From Pelomonas cellulosilytica (lineage in GTDB: Bacteria; Pseudomonadota; Gammaproteobacteria; Burkholderiales; Burkholderiaceae_C): 64,000 nucleotides of DNA. Positions within the stretch are counted from its first letter, which is position 1. Each line of letters starts with the position of its first letter. Made by a program: the position numbers and the translations under genes. Below, piece after piece: positions 8,105 to 16,488 of the stretch. The notes beneath the pieces were generated by a model. It saw only the letters and a list, made by a program, of their open reading frames with translations, did no database searches and had not been told where the DNA came from. The stretch covers positions 419,005 through 483,004 of the forward strand of contig NZ_JAJTWU010000005.1 of assembly GCF_021353265.1 (NCBI RefSeq), given 5' to 3'.

Positions 8105-9184
8105 ATGACCACTCTTTTCGACCCCGCCCGCTTCGGCGACATCGAGCTCGCCAACCGCGTCGTCATGGCGCCGCTGACGCGCAACCGCGCGGTGCAGCAG
8201 ACGCCGGGCGACCTGCACGTCGAGTACTACCGCCAGCGTGCCGGTGCCGGCCTCATCCTGACCGAGGCGACGCAGATCCGCCCCGACGGCCAGGGCTATT
8301 TCGACACGCCCGGTATCCACACGCCCGAGCAGATCGCCGCATGGAAGCGCGTGACCGACGCCGTGCATGCCGAGGGCGGCAGGATCGTCGTGCAGCTGTG
8401 GCATGTGGGCCGCATTTCGGTGAACCGTCTGCAGCCGGGCGGCCAGTCGCCGGTGTCCTCCACGGCTCGCGCCGCGAAGACGCGCACCTATGCCGCCCAC
8501 GGCGAGCTGGTGCCGACCGACACGCCGCGCGCCTTGCGCACCGACGAGCTGCCGCAGCTGGTGGCCGACTATGCGCAGGCCGCGCGCAACGCCATCGCCG
8601 CCGGATTCGACGGCGTCGAGGTGCACAGCGCCAACGGCTACCTGCTGGAGCAGTTCCTGCGCGACAGCACCAACGACCGCACCGATGCCTACGGCGGCTC
8701 CATCGAGAACCGTGCGCGGCTGCTCATCGAGGTGATGACGGCCGTGGCCGAGGCCATCGGGCCCGGCCGCACGTCGCTGCGGCTGTCGCCCGTGACGCCG
8801 AGCAACGACATCGGCCAGGATAGCGACCCGCAGGCCCTGTTCAACCACGTGGCCGACCGCCTCGCACCGCTGAAGCTGGCCTTCCTGGAGGTCGTCGAAG
8901 GCGCGACCGGCGGCCCGCGCGACAACGCGCCGTTCGACTACGCCGAGCTGCGCCGCCGCTTCAACGGCCCCTACATCGCCAACAACGGTTTCGACCGCAC
9001 GATGGCGCTGGACGCCGTCGCCAGCGGCCGGGCCGACGCGGTGTCTATCGGCCGGCCGTTCATCAGCAACCCCGACCTGGTGGACCGCCTGCGCGACAAC
9101 CTGCCCTGGGCCGAGCTGCACAAGGAGACGCTGTACGGCGGCGGCGCCGAGGGTTACACGGACTATCCGACGGCGGTGGCGTAG
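8105..9184 (+). CDS. nemA: Old Yellow Enzyme family alkene reductase (NemA-like)
   Basis: 359 residues, a complete FMN-dependent TIM-barrel. The start TLFDPARFGDIELANRVVMA and APLTRNRA contain the FMN-binding Pro-Leu-Thr region. EVHSANGYLLEQFL has the active-site His and Asn of N-ethylmaleimide reductases, and DRTDAYGGSIENR is the diagnostic OYE motif. VSIGRPFISNPDL binds the FMN phosphate. These enzymes reduce alpha,beta-unsaturated carbonyls and nitro compounds with NADPH. No strong ribosome site is visible. It lies opposite rlmJ with 149 bases between the starts. Confidence 0.93.
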   Translation: MTTLFDPARFGDIELANRVVMAPLTRNRAVQQTPGDLHVEYYRQRAGAGLILTEATQIRPDGQGYFDTPGIHTPEQIAAWKRVTDAVHAEGGRIVVQLWHVGRISVNRLQPGGQSPVSSTARAAKTRTYAAHGELVPTDTPRALRTDELPQLVADYAQAARNAIAAGFDGVEVHSANGYLLEQFLRDSTNDRTDAYGGSIENRARLLIEVMTAVAEAIGPGRTSLRLSPVTPSNDIGQDSDPQALFNHVADRLAPLKLAFLEVVEGATGGPRDNAPFDYAELRRRFNGPYIANNGFDRTMALDAVASGRADAVSIGRPFISNPDLVDRLRDNLPWAELHKETLYGGGAEGYTDYPTAVA

Positions 9185-9207
9185 CCGCGAGACTGGCCAG
9201 GGCATCA

Positions 9208-9227
9208 CCGGCCGGGTGCCCGGCCGG
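9208..9227. terminator. Hairpin between convergent genes
   Basis: A perfect inverted repeat (CCGGCCGGG at 9208-9216, CCCGGCCGG at 9219-9227) sits between the convergent stop codons of the alkene reductase and the beta-helix gene. There is no T-run on either strand, so it could act as a two-way weak terminator or RNA end protector. Confidence 0.5.
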
Positions 9228-9232
9228 CGGCT

Positions 9233-10366
9233 TCAGGTCTGGAACGCGCCGGGATGGCGTGTGGGCCCGCCGAGCGCCACGCTGGTGTGCGGGTGCCGGT
9301 ACTCGCGCGTCGGCGTGAGCTTCAGGCCCTCGGCCTCGCCGGCGTCCTGCGCCTTGCCGCGCAGTGACGACTCGGGCTTGAGTCGGAAGTCCTCGCGCTG
9401 CGGGCGCACGAACTCGTCCCAGTCGGCGGCGAAGTTCGCGTGCCGCGTCCAGTAGGCGTCGGCCGCCAGCTTGGGCGCGCCGACCAGCAGATTGTTGGCC
9501 AGCGTCACCTCGGTGCGCGGCGGCGTCACGCGCAGCCAGATGCCGCCGCTGGGCCGCTGGTCCACCAGCGTGTTGTTGACGAGGTGGAGCGCATGCCGGC
9601 CGCCACGCGGGCCCTCCACGCCGAAGGAGATCACGTGCGGGTTCTCCGTCGTGGAGGCCTGCATGATGAGGTTGCCCATGACGATGGCGATGCCGCCGTT
9701 GGGGAACTCCAGCTCGTAGCTCGCCCGGCCACCGATCTCGTCGGTCAGCCGGTTGTAGAGGATGTGATTGACGGCTGCGCGGCTCTTCAGCAGGTGGCCC
9801 AGCAGGCCGCCGTGGAAATAGCTGCCCGTGACGGCCAGCCGCTGGATGGCGCCGACGTAGAGGTTGTGCGTGAGGCCGTCGCGCAGCAGGATGGGGCCGA
9901 AGTCGCAGTCGATGATGTCGAGCTCGGCGCTGGCCTCGTTGGAAGCCAGCAGGCCGTTCTCGTTGTCGCGGAACGCGCAGTCCACCAGCGTCAGCGAGCC
10001 CGCGTCCAGTCGGATACCGGCGCCGTTGCGGTCGGGCACCGTGCAGCCGATGAAGTCGAAGCCCTCGATGCGCTGGCGCCGGCCGCTCGTCACGAACAGC
10101 CCCTTGCCCTGCGCATGGGCGCCGTTGGCGATGACGCGCACCCGTCCGCCCACCGCGCGCAGCGTCAGGTCGTGCTGCGGCCAGCTGGCCACGTCGGCGA
10201 CGTAGTCGCCGGCGTCGACTTCGATCACGCTACCGTCACGGGCCTCGCGTGCTGCGGCGGCCAGAGAGCGGATGGCGCGTTGCGGGCCGACCTTCATTGC
10301 TGGCCCGGCGTGGCTCAAGGCGGGCAGCAGTGCGGCAGTGGCCAGCAGTTGGCGGCGCTGCATCAT
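9233..10366 (-). CDS. Exported right-handed parallel beta-helix protein
   Basis: 377 residues from ATG 10366, whose first bases overlap the MOSC stop as ATGA and which follows GAGGAAGAG at a good distance. The N-terminus MMQRRQLLATAALLPALSHA is a signal peptide with twin arginines (Tat-like, although the usual hydrophobic residues after RR are not perfect). Residues about 45-330 show the repeating short strands and Asn/Gly turns of a parallel beta-helix (for example VIANGAHAQGKGLFV, IRLDAGSLTLVDCAF, HLVNNTLVD), a fold shared by polysaccharide lyases and binding proteins. No lyase catalytic residue was recognised. Periplasmic location is inferred. Confidence 0.85.
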   Translation of the reverse strand: MMQRRQLLATAALLPALSHAGPAMKVGPQRAIRSLAAAAREARDGSVIEVDAGDYVADVASWPQHDLTLRAVGGRVRVIANGAHAQGKGLFVTSGRRQRIEGFDFIGCTVPDRNGAGIRLDAGSLTLVDCAFRDNENGLLASNEASAELDIIDCDFGPILLRDGLTHNLYVGAIQRLAVTGSYFHGGLLGHLLKSRAAVNHILYNRLTDEIGGRASYELEFPNGGIAIVMGNLIMQASTTENPHVISFGVEGPRGGRHALHLVNNTLVDQRPSGGIWLRVTPPRTEVTLANNLLVGAPKLAADAYWTRHANFAADWDEFVRPQREDFRLKPESSLRGKAQDAGEAEGLKLTPTREYRHPHTSVALGGPTRHPGAFQT

Positions 10367-10929
10367 GAACTCTTCCTCATCTTGGCTTTGAACAGCTCGG
10401 CAATGCCCACCTCGCGCGGGCCCGGCAGCAGCTCGAAGTCCTCGCCGGCAGCCAACGTGCCCTCGCGCCGCACGGCCAGGTAGAAGCCGCAGTAGCCGCT
10501 CTGCGCCATCAACTTGGAGGCCTGGTTGAAGCCCATGTGGGCGTTGAACTTGAAGCAGGGCTGGCGGGGCTCGGAGACGACCAGCTCGCAGTCGCCGAAG
10601 CGCAGCACGTCGCCGATCCACACGCGCGTCTCCAGCAGGCCCATGATCGTCAGGTTCTCGCCCATGTCGCCCGGCTGCAGCGCGCCGGTCACGCGGGCCT
10701 GCTGGCGCACGGTCGTCCAGAAGGCGTAGTGCTCGTGCGGGTAGGCGTAAATGGCCTTGGACAGCCCGCCGTGCACGCTGAGATCGGCCTGCGCGTCGCC
10801 CGCCAGCCCCAGCGGCTGCACGGCGACGCTGCCCTCGCGGGCGCGCTTACGGATGGCGGAGTGGAGGGACTGGCCGTCGGTCGCGACGAAGCGTTCGACG
10901 GCGGCGGTGTTCACGCTGAGCAGCTGCAT
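10363..10929 (-). CDS. MOSC-domain protein (YiiM-like)
   Basis: 188 residues from ATG 10929 (another ATG three codons earlier, 10938, is possible). The MOSC domain spans about residues 40-165: GLAGDAQADLSVHGGLSKAI, then GENLTIMGL, then EPRQPCFKF, whose cysteine is the conserved residue of molybdenum-cofactor sulfurase C-terminal domains. YiiM and YcbX relatives handle molybdenum cofactor in N-hydroxylated-base reduction. The stop overlaps the beta-helix gene start by four bases, so both are made from one transcript, though no functional link is evident. Confidence 0.9.
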   Translation of the reverse strand: MQLLSVNTAAVERFVATDGQSLHSAIRKRAREGSVAVQPLGLAGDAQADLSVHGGLSKAIYAYPHEHYAFWTTVRQQARVTGALQPGDMGENLTIMGLLETRVWIGDVLRFGDCELVVSEPRQPCFKFNAHMGFNQASKLMAQSGYCGFYLAVRREGTLAAGEDFELLPGPREVGIAELFKAKMRKSS

Positions 10930-11028
10930 GCCCCGCATTCTGCGAGAGTTATTTCGGCGTGTTCGCCTACAAGGCGACATCCATGGGACGTCTAGGCTCG
11001 CCCGGCTAAGCATTTCAAGGGAGAGCGC

Positions 11029-12282
11029 ATGACTGCACTCGACAGTGGCGCCCGGGTGTGGGCGGGCCTCGCCGTCACGCCATCCAGCGAGTTGATGTTC
11101 GTCGTTGGTGTGCTGCTGGCCGGCGCGCTGGCGGGCGAATTCATTGCCGCGACGACGCGGCTGCCGCGCGTGGTGGGCTACACGCTGGCCGGCTGCCTGG
11201 CCGCCTCCGTCGGACACGGAGTGGCGCTGCCGCTGTCCGGCGCCGCGCAGACGGTGACCGACCTGGCGCTGGGCCTGCTGCTGTTCGAGATTGGCAGCCG
11301 CGTGAACCTGCGCTGGCTGCGGCGCAACCCGGGGCTGCTGGCCACCAGCTTGGCCGAGGCGCTGTTGAGTGCCGTCGCCGTGGCGGCGGTGCTGCGGCTA
11401 TTCGATGTGAACTGGGCCGCTGCCGTGGCTTGCGCCATCCTGGCCATGCCGGCACCGGCGGCCGTGTCTGGCCGTGTGTCGCTGGAGCTGGGCGCCGAGG
11501 GCCAGGTCACGCAGCGCGCGCAGCTGCTGACCGCGCTGAACACCTTCTACGCAGTGGTGGCGCTCACGCTGATGCGCACCTGGTGGGCAGCCGACGACGG
11601 CGGCAGCCTGCCGCAGGCGCTGGCGGGTCTGGCCATCTCGCTGCTGACGACGCTGGGCGTGGCCGCGCTGCTGGCGGGCGGCACCTACCTGGCCGCGCGG
11701 CGGCTGGATCTGCGCAACGAGAGCGCAGCGCTGCTGCTGTTCGGGCTGGTCGCCTTCGCCATCGTCGCGGCGCGCGCCATCGGCGTGTCCACGCTGCTGA
11801 TGCCGCTGCTGGCCGGCCTGCTGCTGCGCAACACCAGCGAGCGGCCGTGGGTGTGGCCGCGTCACTTCGGCACGTCGGGCGGCGCGCTGGTGCTGATGCT
11901 GTTCGTCATCGTCGGTTCGGCCTGGTCGCCCGCGGTGCTGGTGGCCGGCGGCTTCGCCGCGCTGGCGCTGATGGCGGCGCGCTTTATCGCCAAGACGCTG
12001 GCCATCAACGCGTTCGCGCCCTGGGCCAAGGCCAGCTGGCGCCAGGGCCTGGCGCTGTCCATCACGATGACGCCGCTGTCCGGCACGGCGCTGGTCATGC
12101 TCAGCGAGCTGATGCGCGGCGAGCCCGAGCTTGCCGCAGGCGCCGTGCCCATCATCCTGGCCAGCATCGCGGTGCTGGAACTCATCGGGCCCATCGCGGT
12201 CCAGTTCGCGCTGCGGTACGCGGGCGAGCTGCCGCCGGCGCCCCGGCGTGTGCGACGCAACAAACAGGAGGCCGGCGAATGA
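11029..12282 (+). CDS. CPA2-type cation:proton antiporter without TrkA domains
   Basis: 417 residues, about twelve membrane helices, and a Na+/H+ exchanger (KefB/CPA2-like) fold. [43 protein letters not shown] and [21 protein letters not shown] match the conserved helices of this family. Compared with Kef proteins the cytosolic TrkA-N nucleotide-binding domain is missing; the protein ends in a short basic tail. AAGGGAGAG precedes the ATG. The downstream ligase starts inside its stop codon. Ion specificity (K+ or Na+) is not readable. Confidence 0.85.
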   Translation: MTALDSGARVWAGLAVTPSSELMFVVGVLLAGALAGEFIAATTRLPRVVGYTLAGCLAASVGHGVALPLSGAAQTVTDLALGLLLFEIGSRVNLRWLRRNPGLLATSLAEALLSAVAVAAVLRLFDVNWAAAVACAILAMPAPAAVSGRVSLELGAEGQVTQRAQLLTALNTFYAVVALTLMRTWWAADDGGSLPQALAGLAISLLTTLGVAALLAGGTYLAARRLDLRNESAALLLFGLVAFAIVAARAIGVSTLLMPLLAGLLLRNTSERPWVWPRHFGTSGGALVLMLFVIVGSAWSPAVLVAGGFAALALMAARFIAKTLAINAFAPWAKASWRQGLALSITMTPLSGTALVMLSELMRGEPELAAGAVPIILASIAVLELIGPIAVQFALRYAGELPPAPRRVRRNKQEAGE

Positions 12283-13394
12283 GCCTGGGCATCTTCTCCA
12301 CCTCACAGCCGCTGACGCTGGGCGTCGAGCTGGAACTGCAGATCGTCAACAACGATGACTACGACCTCGCGCCCGTCTCCGGCGACCTGCTGCGGCTGGT
12401 GAAGACGCACAGCATCCCCGGCAACATCACGCCGGAGATCACCAGCAGCATGATCGAGCTGTCGACCGGCGTCTGCACGGGCTTTAACCAGGTGCTGTCG
12501 GAGCTGGGCCAGATCCGCGATGCGCTGGTGGACTGCGCCGAGCGGCTGGACGTGAGTCTGTGCGGCGGCGGCACCCACCCCTTCCAGCACTGGAAGCGCC
12601 AGCGCATCTTTGAGACGCCGCGCTTTCACGAGCTGTCGTCGCTGTACGGCTACCTGTCCAAGCAATTCACGATCTTCGGCCAGCACGTGCACATCGGTTG
12701 CCCAAGCGCCGACGAGGCCCTGGTGCTGTTGCACGGCATGAGCCGCTTCATCCCGCACCTGATCGCGCTCGCGGCCTCGTCGCCATTCGTGCAGGGCGAG
12801 GACACGGGCTTCGACTCGGCGCGGCTGAACTCGGTTTTCGCCTTCCCGCTGTCGGGCCGCGCGCCGTTCGTTCAGACCTGGAGCGAGTTCGAGCGCTACT
12901 TCACCAAGATGACGCGCACCGGCGTCGTCGCGGGCATGAAGGACTTCTACTGGGACATCCGGCCCAAGCCCGAGTTCGGCACCATCGAGGTCCGCGTGCT
13001 GGACACGCCGCTGACCATCGAGAAGGCGGCCGCCATCGCCGGCTTCATCCAGTGCCTGGCGCGCTGGATCACCGTCGCGAAGCCGTTCACGCTCAGCGAG
13101 GACGACTACCTGCCTTACACCTTCAACCGCTTCCAGGCCTGCCGCTTCGGGCTGGACGGCACCTTCGTGGACCCGGAGACCGGCGAGCACCGCGTGCTGC
13201 GCGACGACCTGGACCAGGTGCTGAGCCGGCTCGACCCGCACGCCGCTGACCTGCGCGCCGAGGCGGCGCTGCAATACCTGCGGCGGGAGATCCACGGCGT
13301 GGGCAACGACGCGGCGTGGCTGCGGCGCATCGAGGAGGAGAACCACCTGCTGCCCGAGGTCGTCCGGCGGGCGACGCGGCGGTGGCATGGGTAA
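12279..13394 (+). CDS. YbdK-type carboxylate-amine ligase (glutamate--cysteine ligase 2 family)
   Basis: 371 residues, normal length for YbdK. The ATG overlaps the antiporter stop (ATGA) and follows AGGAGG at seven bases. The GCS2 family core is intact: [13 protein letters not shown] and [14 protein letters not shown] near the start, [30 protein letters not shown], then [20 protein letters not shown]. YbdK makes gamma-glutamylcysteine only weakly in vitro, so its true substrate may be another amine. Coupling to an antiporter of the Kef superfamily, whose best-known members are gated by glutathione, suggests a thiol- or peptide-linked ion response; that link is inference. Confidence 0.92.
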   Translation: MSLGIFSTSQPLTLGVELELQIVNNDDYDLAPVSGDLLRLVKTHSIPGNITPEITSSMIELSTGVCTGFNQVLSELGQIRDALVDCAERLDVSLCGGGTHPFQHWKRQRIFETPRFHELSSLYGYLSKQFTIFGQHVHIGCPSADEALVLLHGMSRFIPHLIALAASSPFVQGEDTGFDSARLNSVFAFPLSGRAPFVQTWSEFERYFTKMTRTGVVAGMKDFYWDIRPKPEFGTIEVRVLDTPLTIEKAAAIAGFIQCLARWITVAKPFTLSEDDYLPYTFNRFQACRFGLDGTFVDPETGEHRVLRDDLDQVLSRLDPHAADLRAEAALQYLRREIHGVGNDAAWLRRIEEENHLLPEVVRRATRRWHG

Positions 13395-13456
13395 GGGAGG
13401 CGGGACACTCGCGCCTGCGCTCGAGGTGGCTTCCAAGTTAGCGCATCAGGTGACGG

Positions 13457-13792
13457 CTACCAATTGAGCTGCAGATGCGCCAGCTTGCCAGGAACGCCGA
13501 CCCAAGCTTCATGATCTGCGAGCGGTGACCTTGAGCGAGTGATTTGCTTCCAGCTCGGATCTTTGGCCAGTTGCGCATTGATTTCTACAAACGCGGCTTG
13601 TTCTTCCGGAATCTCGTTGGCATTGACGATGGCACCAACGGGGCACTCAGGAACACAGACCGAGCAATCGATGCATTCGGCTGGATCGATCACCATGAAA
13701 TTCGGACCTTCTACGAAGCATTCCATCGGACAGACGTTCACGCAGTCTGTGTACTTGCACTTGATGCAGGACTCGGTGACGACGAATGGCAT
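13457..13792 (-). CDS. fdxA: 7Fe ferredoxin FdxA
   Basis: 111 residues. ESCIKCKYTDCVNVCP (Cys 9, 12, 17, 21) and CIDCSVCVPECP give the cysteine set of [3Fe-4S][4Fe-4S] ferredoxins, followed by the usual FdxA tail (LAKDPSWKQITRSR). It carries electrons in the cytosol. AGAGGAAT precedes the ATG. Codon use (GAA, AAT, CCA, GTA, TCA) and GC are clearly less biased than in flanking genes, so this copy may have been acquired. It lies about 50 bases past an attC-like site on the same strand, so it could belong to a cassette, but no attC was found after it. Confidence 0.93.
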   Translation of the reverse strand: MPFVVTESCIKCKYTDCVNVCPMECFVEGPNFMVIDPAECIDCSVCVPECPVGAIVNANEIPEEQAAFVEINAQLAKDPSWKQITRSRSPLADHEAWVGVPGKLAHLQLNW

Positions 13793-13842
13793 TGATTCTT
13801 ATTCCTCTCGACCTTGGATTCCCTTTGGCGGTTCCCTCAAGC

Positions 13843-13895
13843 GCCTAACGAATTCACCGGCTGACACTGCCACCTGGTGCAATGAGAGGTTGGGC
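13843..13895 (-). other. attC-like integron recombination site (short)
   Basis: On the minus strand the site opens with GCCCAAC (RYYYAAC box) and closes with GTTAGGC (GTTRRRY box), 53 bases in all. The inner arms are partly complementary (CACC...GGTG, TGGC...GCC) and the right arm reads TGAATTC before the box, as in many attC sites. The DUF4259 stop codon (TGA) lies inside it, as is common for cassette genes. It is a little shorter than the usual minimum of about 57 bases. Confidence 0.5.
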
Positions 13896-14357
13896 CGCAT
13901 GTGATGACAAACGGCGAAGGAGGTCCTCAACCTGCGCGTGCCAGCGCGCGTTCGACTCCTGCCGCTCACCCCAAAGATGCCTTAGCTCTGAATCCTGACT
14001 GGCGACGCTCCTTACGGCCTTAGTGGCCAGCGGAGCTAGCTGCTTAACGTTTGCCGCGATAGCGGCCGCCGGTTGTTGAATCTCGGCGGGAAGGAGTTGC
14101 GTAGAGCTGGTGACGCCGCTTGCGACGACTTCGGCAGCGGCAAGCGCGGCTTGACCGTGGAGACTATCTATCACTCCATCTGCCAACGCTCGTTCCAATG
14201 ACGAGCGAACAAACTCCACAGAGGGTGCTCGTGCGAAATCAATGATCCAGTCCAACGCACCATCGTTCTCGAAGCTCCCCGGACCCCAGGCTCCAGCGTA
14301 GGAAGGAGAAGCAGTCAAGATGGAGAGGGCAGCGATGGCGAAGCGTCGGGTAACCAT
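13854..14357 (-). CDS. Exported DUF4259 protein, probable gene cassette
   Basis: 167 residues from ATG 14357, chosen because it lies four bases past an attC-like site and starts a signal peptide (MVTRRFAIAALSILTASPSY, cleavage at AGA). The mature N-terminus GAWGPGSFENDGALDWIIDF is the DUF4259 signature. The rest is helical and alanine-rich, with alternating Leu/Ala. DUF4259 has no known function; some members are linked to immunity-like or stress roles, but nothing here proves that. Codon use is unbiased and GC lower than flanks. The gene sits between two attC-like sites with its stop inside one of them. Confidence 0.8.
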   Translation of the reverse strand: MVTRRFAIAALSILTASPSYAGAWGPGSFENDGALDWIIDFARAPSVEFVRSSLERALADGVIDSLHGQAALAAAEVVASGVTSSTQLLPAEIQQPAAAIAANVKQLAPLATKAVRSVASQDSELRHLWGERQESNARWHAQVEDLLRRLSSHAAQPLIAPGGSVSR

Positions 14358-14360
14358 GCG

Positions 14361-14492
14361 GCTCAACGTTCGAGTGAACCCCAACCGCAGAGGCGAGCCT
14401 TGTAAGGCAGGGCGGCGGCGACGGTACTTGCTATGGCGCCGCCGGGCCTTTCAGGGCTTGCCGTAGCGGGTCGGGGCTTGAACGCGTTAGGC
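14361..14492 (-). other. attC-like integron recombination site (long)
   Basis: On the minus strand it starts with GCCTAAC (14492-14486) and ends with GTTGAGC (14367-14361), 132 bases, inside the known attC size range. The arms next to the boxes are complementary with a few extra bases: GTTCAAGCCCCGACCCGC on one side and the reverse complement GTTCGAGTGAACCCCAACCGC region on the other, and the middle folds again (GGGCGGCGGCG with CGCCGCC). This box-arm-arm-box layout is the attC pattern. No integrase gene is present in the window. Confidence 0.55.
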
Positions 14493-14532
14493 ATCAGTGG
14501 CTTCGCGCCGGCGCTTGACTCGCCCAACCAGC

Positions 14533-14796
14533 TCACTCTCTGCGATCCTTGCCGCGCCAGCCGCGAGAGTTTGGATCAATGAGGAGTTGCTCCCCTTCTC
14601 GGACTAGGCGTTGCACCATAGCGCTCGCGTTGTGCGCGCCGTGCTGTGGCTCCATGGCTTGAGCGACTTCAGCTGCGTTCTCGGCAACTCCGACCCCGTT
14701 GTTCAGGCGAACTCTCAAGCCTGTGTCGTGCAAGGCGAGGCCTTCCAGTTGATCAATCTGCCAATTGGCTTGCCAAAGTGAGTGTTTCGAGCCCAT
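14533..14796 (-). CDS. Hypothetical protein, possible cassette gene
   Basis: 87 residues from ATG 14796 (MGSKHSLWQANWQIDQLEGL). I do not recognise the family. The sequence is soluble, acidic to neutral and mostly helical (NNGVGVAENAAEVAQAMEP, NASAMVQRLVREGEQLLID). Codons are unlike the chromosome (AAA, ACA, TTG, CTA, CGA, AGA, TCT all occur). It ends 40 bases before the long attC-like site on the same strand, which is what a cassette gene would do. No recombination site was found on its upstream side. It could also be a decayed remnant. Confidence 0.45.
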   Translation of the reverse strand: MGSKHSLWQANWQIDQLEGLALHDTGLRVRLNNGVGVAENAAEVAQAMEPQHGAHNASAMVQRLVREGEQLLIDPNSRGWRGKDRRE

Positions 14797-14818
14797 GCAG
14801 CATGGTACCGGGTGGCCT

Positions 14819-15163
14819 CTAGGCCTTTGGGGCATTGCGCGGCGGCACGCAGCGACTCGCCCGCCACGCCGCGACCAACGCTCGCGCCAACCCCGGCAAC
14901 TCCCCCCGGCCCACACGCTTCGCAAAGCCGAAGCGCTCGCCAGCGTAGATCCGGTCATACGCCAGCCGCGAGACATGCGCCGGCCAGCCCTGGGAGGCCA
15001 TCAGCGCGGAGAAGCGCTCCAGCTGCTCCAGAGCAACCGGCACCGGGCGCCCGTCGCAGGGGACGGGCTCGTCGAGCACCAGGCGGTCGGCCTCGTGATC
15101 ACGGCGGATGCGGCGTGGCCCGAAGCTGGGTAGCGGACTGGGGCGGGAGCGGCGGTGCGGCAT
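14819..15163 (-). CDS. Conserved hypothetical protein
   Basis: 114 residues from ATG 15163. The frame extends upstream to 15274, but that part runs through a strong hairpin and codes for low-quality sequence, so the later start is preferred. The core reads ADRLVLDEPVPCDGRPVPVA, LEQLERFSALMASQGWPAHV, SRLAYDRIYAGERFGFA, with a regular helix pattern and chromosome-like high-GC codons. No catalytic motif or membrane segment is visible. The N-terminal 20 residues are very basic (HRRSRPSPLP, GPRRIRRDH), which would suit nucleic-acid binding, but this is only a guess. Confidence 0.6.
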   Translation of the reverse strand: MPHRRSRPSPLPSFGPRRIRRDHEADRLVLDEPVPCDGRPVPVALEQLERFSALMASQGWPAHVSRLAYDRIYAGERFGFAKRVGRGELPGLARALVAAWRASRCVPPRNAPKA

Positions 15164-15218
15164 GGCCTGCAAGATAGTCCGGCACCGGCCACCGCCGCTG
15201 TCGAAAAGCACCGCTTCC

Positions 15219-15241
15219 GCCGGCCTGCGGCGCAGGCCGGC
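15219..15241 (-). terminator. Strong hairpin after the oxidoreductase gene
   Basis: Perfect 10-bp stem (GCCGGCCTGC at 15219-15228 and GCAGGCCGGC at 15232-15241, loop of three) about 36 bases past the oxidoreductase stop. A TTTT run follows only after about 12 bases, so it is a likely but not classical terminator. Confidence 0.5.
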
Positions 15242-15276
15242 GCAGTTTCCGGCGCGGGGCGTGGTTTCGGTCACGA

Positions 15277-16365
15277 TCAGGCTAACGCCACTTCCTGGCG
15301 GCTCGCGTCGCTGGCCACGCCGGCGTCCAGCAGCCGCTGCACGGCCAGCGCTTCATGCGCGGAGACCGGTGGCTGGCCGTGTCCGAGCAGCGCGTCGCGC
15401 AGACCGTCGTAGTAGGCCGGGTAGTCACCGCGCGGCAGCGGCTCGGGTTGGACGGGAGCGTCATCGCCAGTGAAAAGCCGTGCATGCCGCGCCTCCAGAC
15501 CCCAATCAGCGGCGCAGGGTGCACGGGCGCCGCTCTTCAGGTCGGCCTCCTGGCCGTCCAGCCCCTCGACCTGCCAGCTGCCGGCCGTGCCATACAGCAA
15601 GAAGCGCGGCCGCGGCGCAGCGGCAAGCATGCTGGCGGCGAGCGTCACGCGCAGGCCGTCGTAGGGCCCACCGGCCCAGCGCAGCCGGGCGGTGAAGCCG
15701 TCGTCCACCGGCGCGCCGTCGCGGGCGCGCACGCGGTCCAGCGTCAGCGCGGCGGGCGGGCCGAACAGCTGCACGGTCTGGTCCAGCAGATGCGGGCCGA
15801 GGTCCATCCACAGGCCGGCGCCAGGTTCGTCGCGCTCGCGCCAGCGGTCGCGCACGGCGGGGCGGAAGCGGTCGAAGTGCGACGCCAGCTCGACGGGCCG
15901 GCCCACGCGGCCGTCCGCCAGCAGCCGGCGCAGCGCGAGGAAGTCGCTGTCCCAGCGGCGGTTGTGGAAGACGCTCAGCAGCCGGCCCTGGCGCTCGGCC
16001 AGCGCCACAAGCCCGGCTGCCTCTTGAGCGTCGAGCGCGAACGGCTTGTCGATGACGACGTGGCGGCCGGCCTCCAGCGCCTGCCGCGCCAGCGGATGGT
16101 GCGTGCGGTTGGGGCTGGCGATGACGACGAGGTCGATGTCGTCGCGGGCGATGAGCGCGTCGGCCGCGCAGACGGCCACGTCGGGCCCCAGCGCCCGCGC
16201 CACCTTGCCGGCGTCGCTGCTGGCGACGGCGGTGAGCGACAGGCCGGGCGTGGCGCGGATCAGCGGCGCGTGGAAGGTGGCGCCGGCATAGCCGAAGCCG
16301 ATGAGGCCGGCGCGCAGCGGGGCCGCGGAAGGGTGCAGGTCGGAGCGGCTTGGCGGCGTCGTCAT
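15277..16365 (-). CDS. Gfo/Idh/MocA family NAD(P)-dependent oxidoreductase
   Basis: 362 residues. The N-terminal Rossmann domain starts with LRAGLIGFGYAGATFHAPLI and includes VIASPNRTHHPLARQALEAG and HVVIDKPFAL, where DKP replaces the common EKP lysine motif. The C-terminal alpha/beta domain contains GAGLWMDLGPHLLDQTVQLF with the conserved Asp and His that contact the sugar-like substrate. Members oxidise or epimerise polyols and nucleotide sugars; the overall look is closest to YdgJ/YhhX-type proteins. It stands alone with a hairpin on each side, so the substrate cannot be deduced from neighbours. Confidence 0.92.
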   Translation of the reverse strand: MTTPPSRSDLHPSAAPLRAGLIGFGYAGATFHAPLIRATPGLSLTAVASSDAGKVARALGPDVAVCAADALIARDDIDLVVIASPNRTHHPLARQALEAGRHVVIDKPFALDAQEAAGLVALAERQGRLLSVFHNRRWDSDFLALRRLLADGRVGRPVELASHFDRFRPAVRDRWRERDEPGAGLWMDLGPHLLDQTVQLFGPPAALTLDRVRARDGAPVDDGFTARLRWAGGPYDGLRVTLAASMLAAAPRPRFLLYGTAGSWQVEGLDGQEADLKSGARAPCAADWGLEARHARLFTGDDAPVQPEPLPRGDYPAYYDGLRDALLGHGQPPVSAHEALAVQRLLDAGVASDASRQEVALA

Positions 16366-16389
16366 GTCCGCGAGTGTCCCGTGAATCGG

Positions 16390-16449
16390 CGGCCGGCTGC
16401 CGACCCTGCGCCTCGGGGGGAGGGCCCCGCCTTAGGGGGCAGCCGGCCG
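16390..16449. repeat. Hairpin-rich intergenic repeat element
   Basis: A perfect 12-base inverted repeat (CGGCCGGCTGCC at 16390-16401, GGCAGCCGGCCG at 16438-16449) encloses a G/C-run segment with CCCCGCCTTAGGGGGC. The inner part resembles the element at 28645-28705, so it probably belongs to a dispersed family. It lies in the 123-base divergent gap between the oxidoreductase and the CPBP protease. Confidence 0.6.
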
Positions 16450-16488
16450 TGGGGCTGTCATGGGCCGCCGCTAAGCTGGCCGACGACC

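Noticed and set aside
11058..13394. 778-codon plus-strand frame across the antiporter and YbdK genes
   Set aside because: Only the part from 12279 is real (YbdK). The first 400 codons are the antiporter read in another frame and are Arg/Ala-rich nonsense.
13400..13460. A third attC-like site after fdxA
   Set aside because: GCGCTAAC on the minus strand is close to the first box, but no matching GTTRRRY partner lies within 150 bases.
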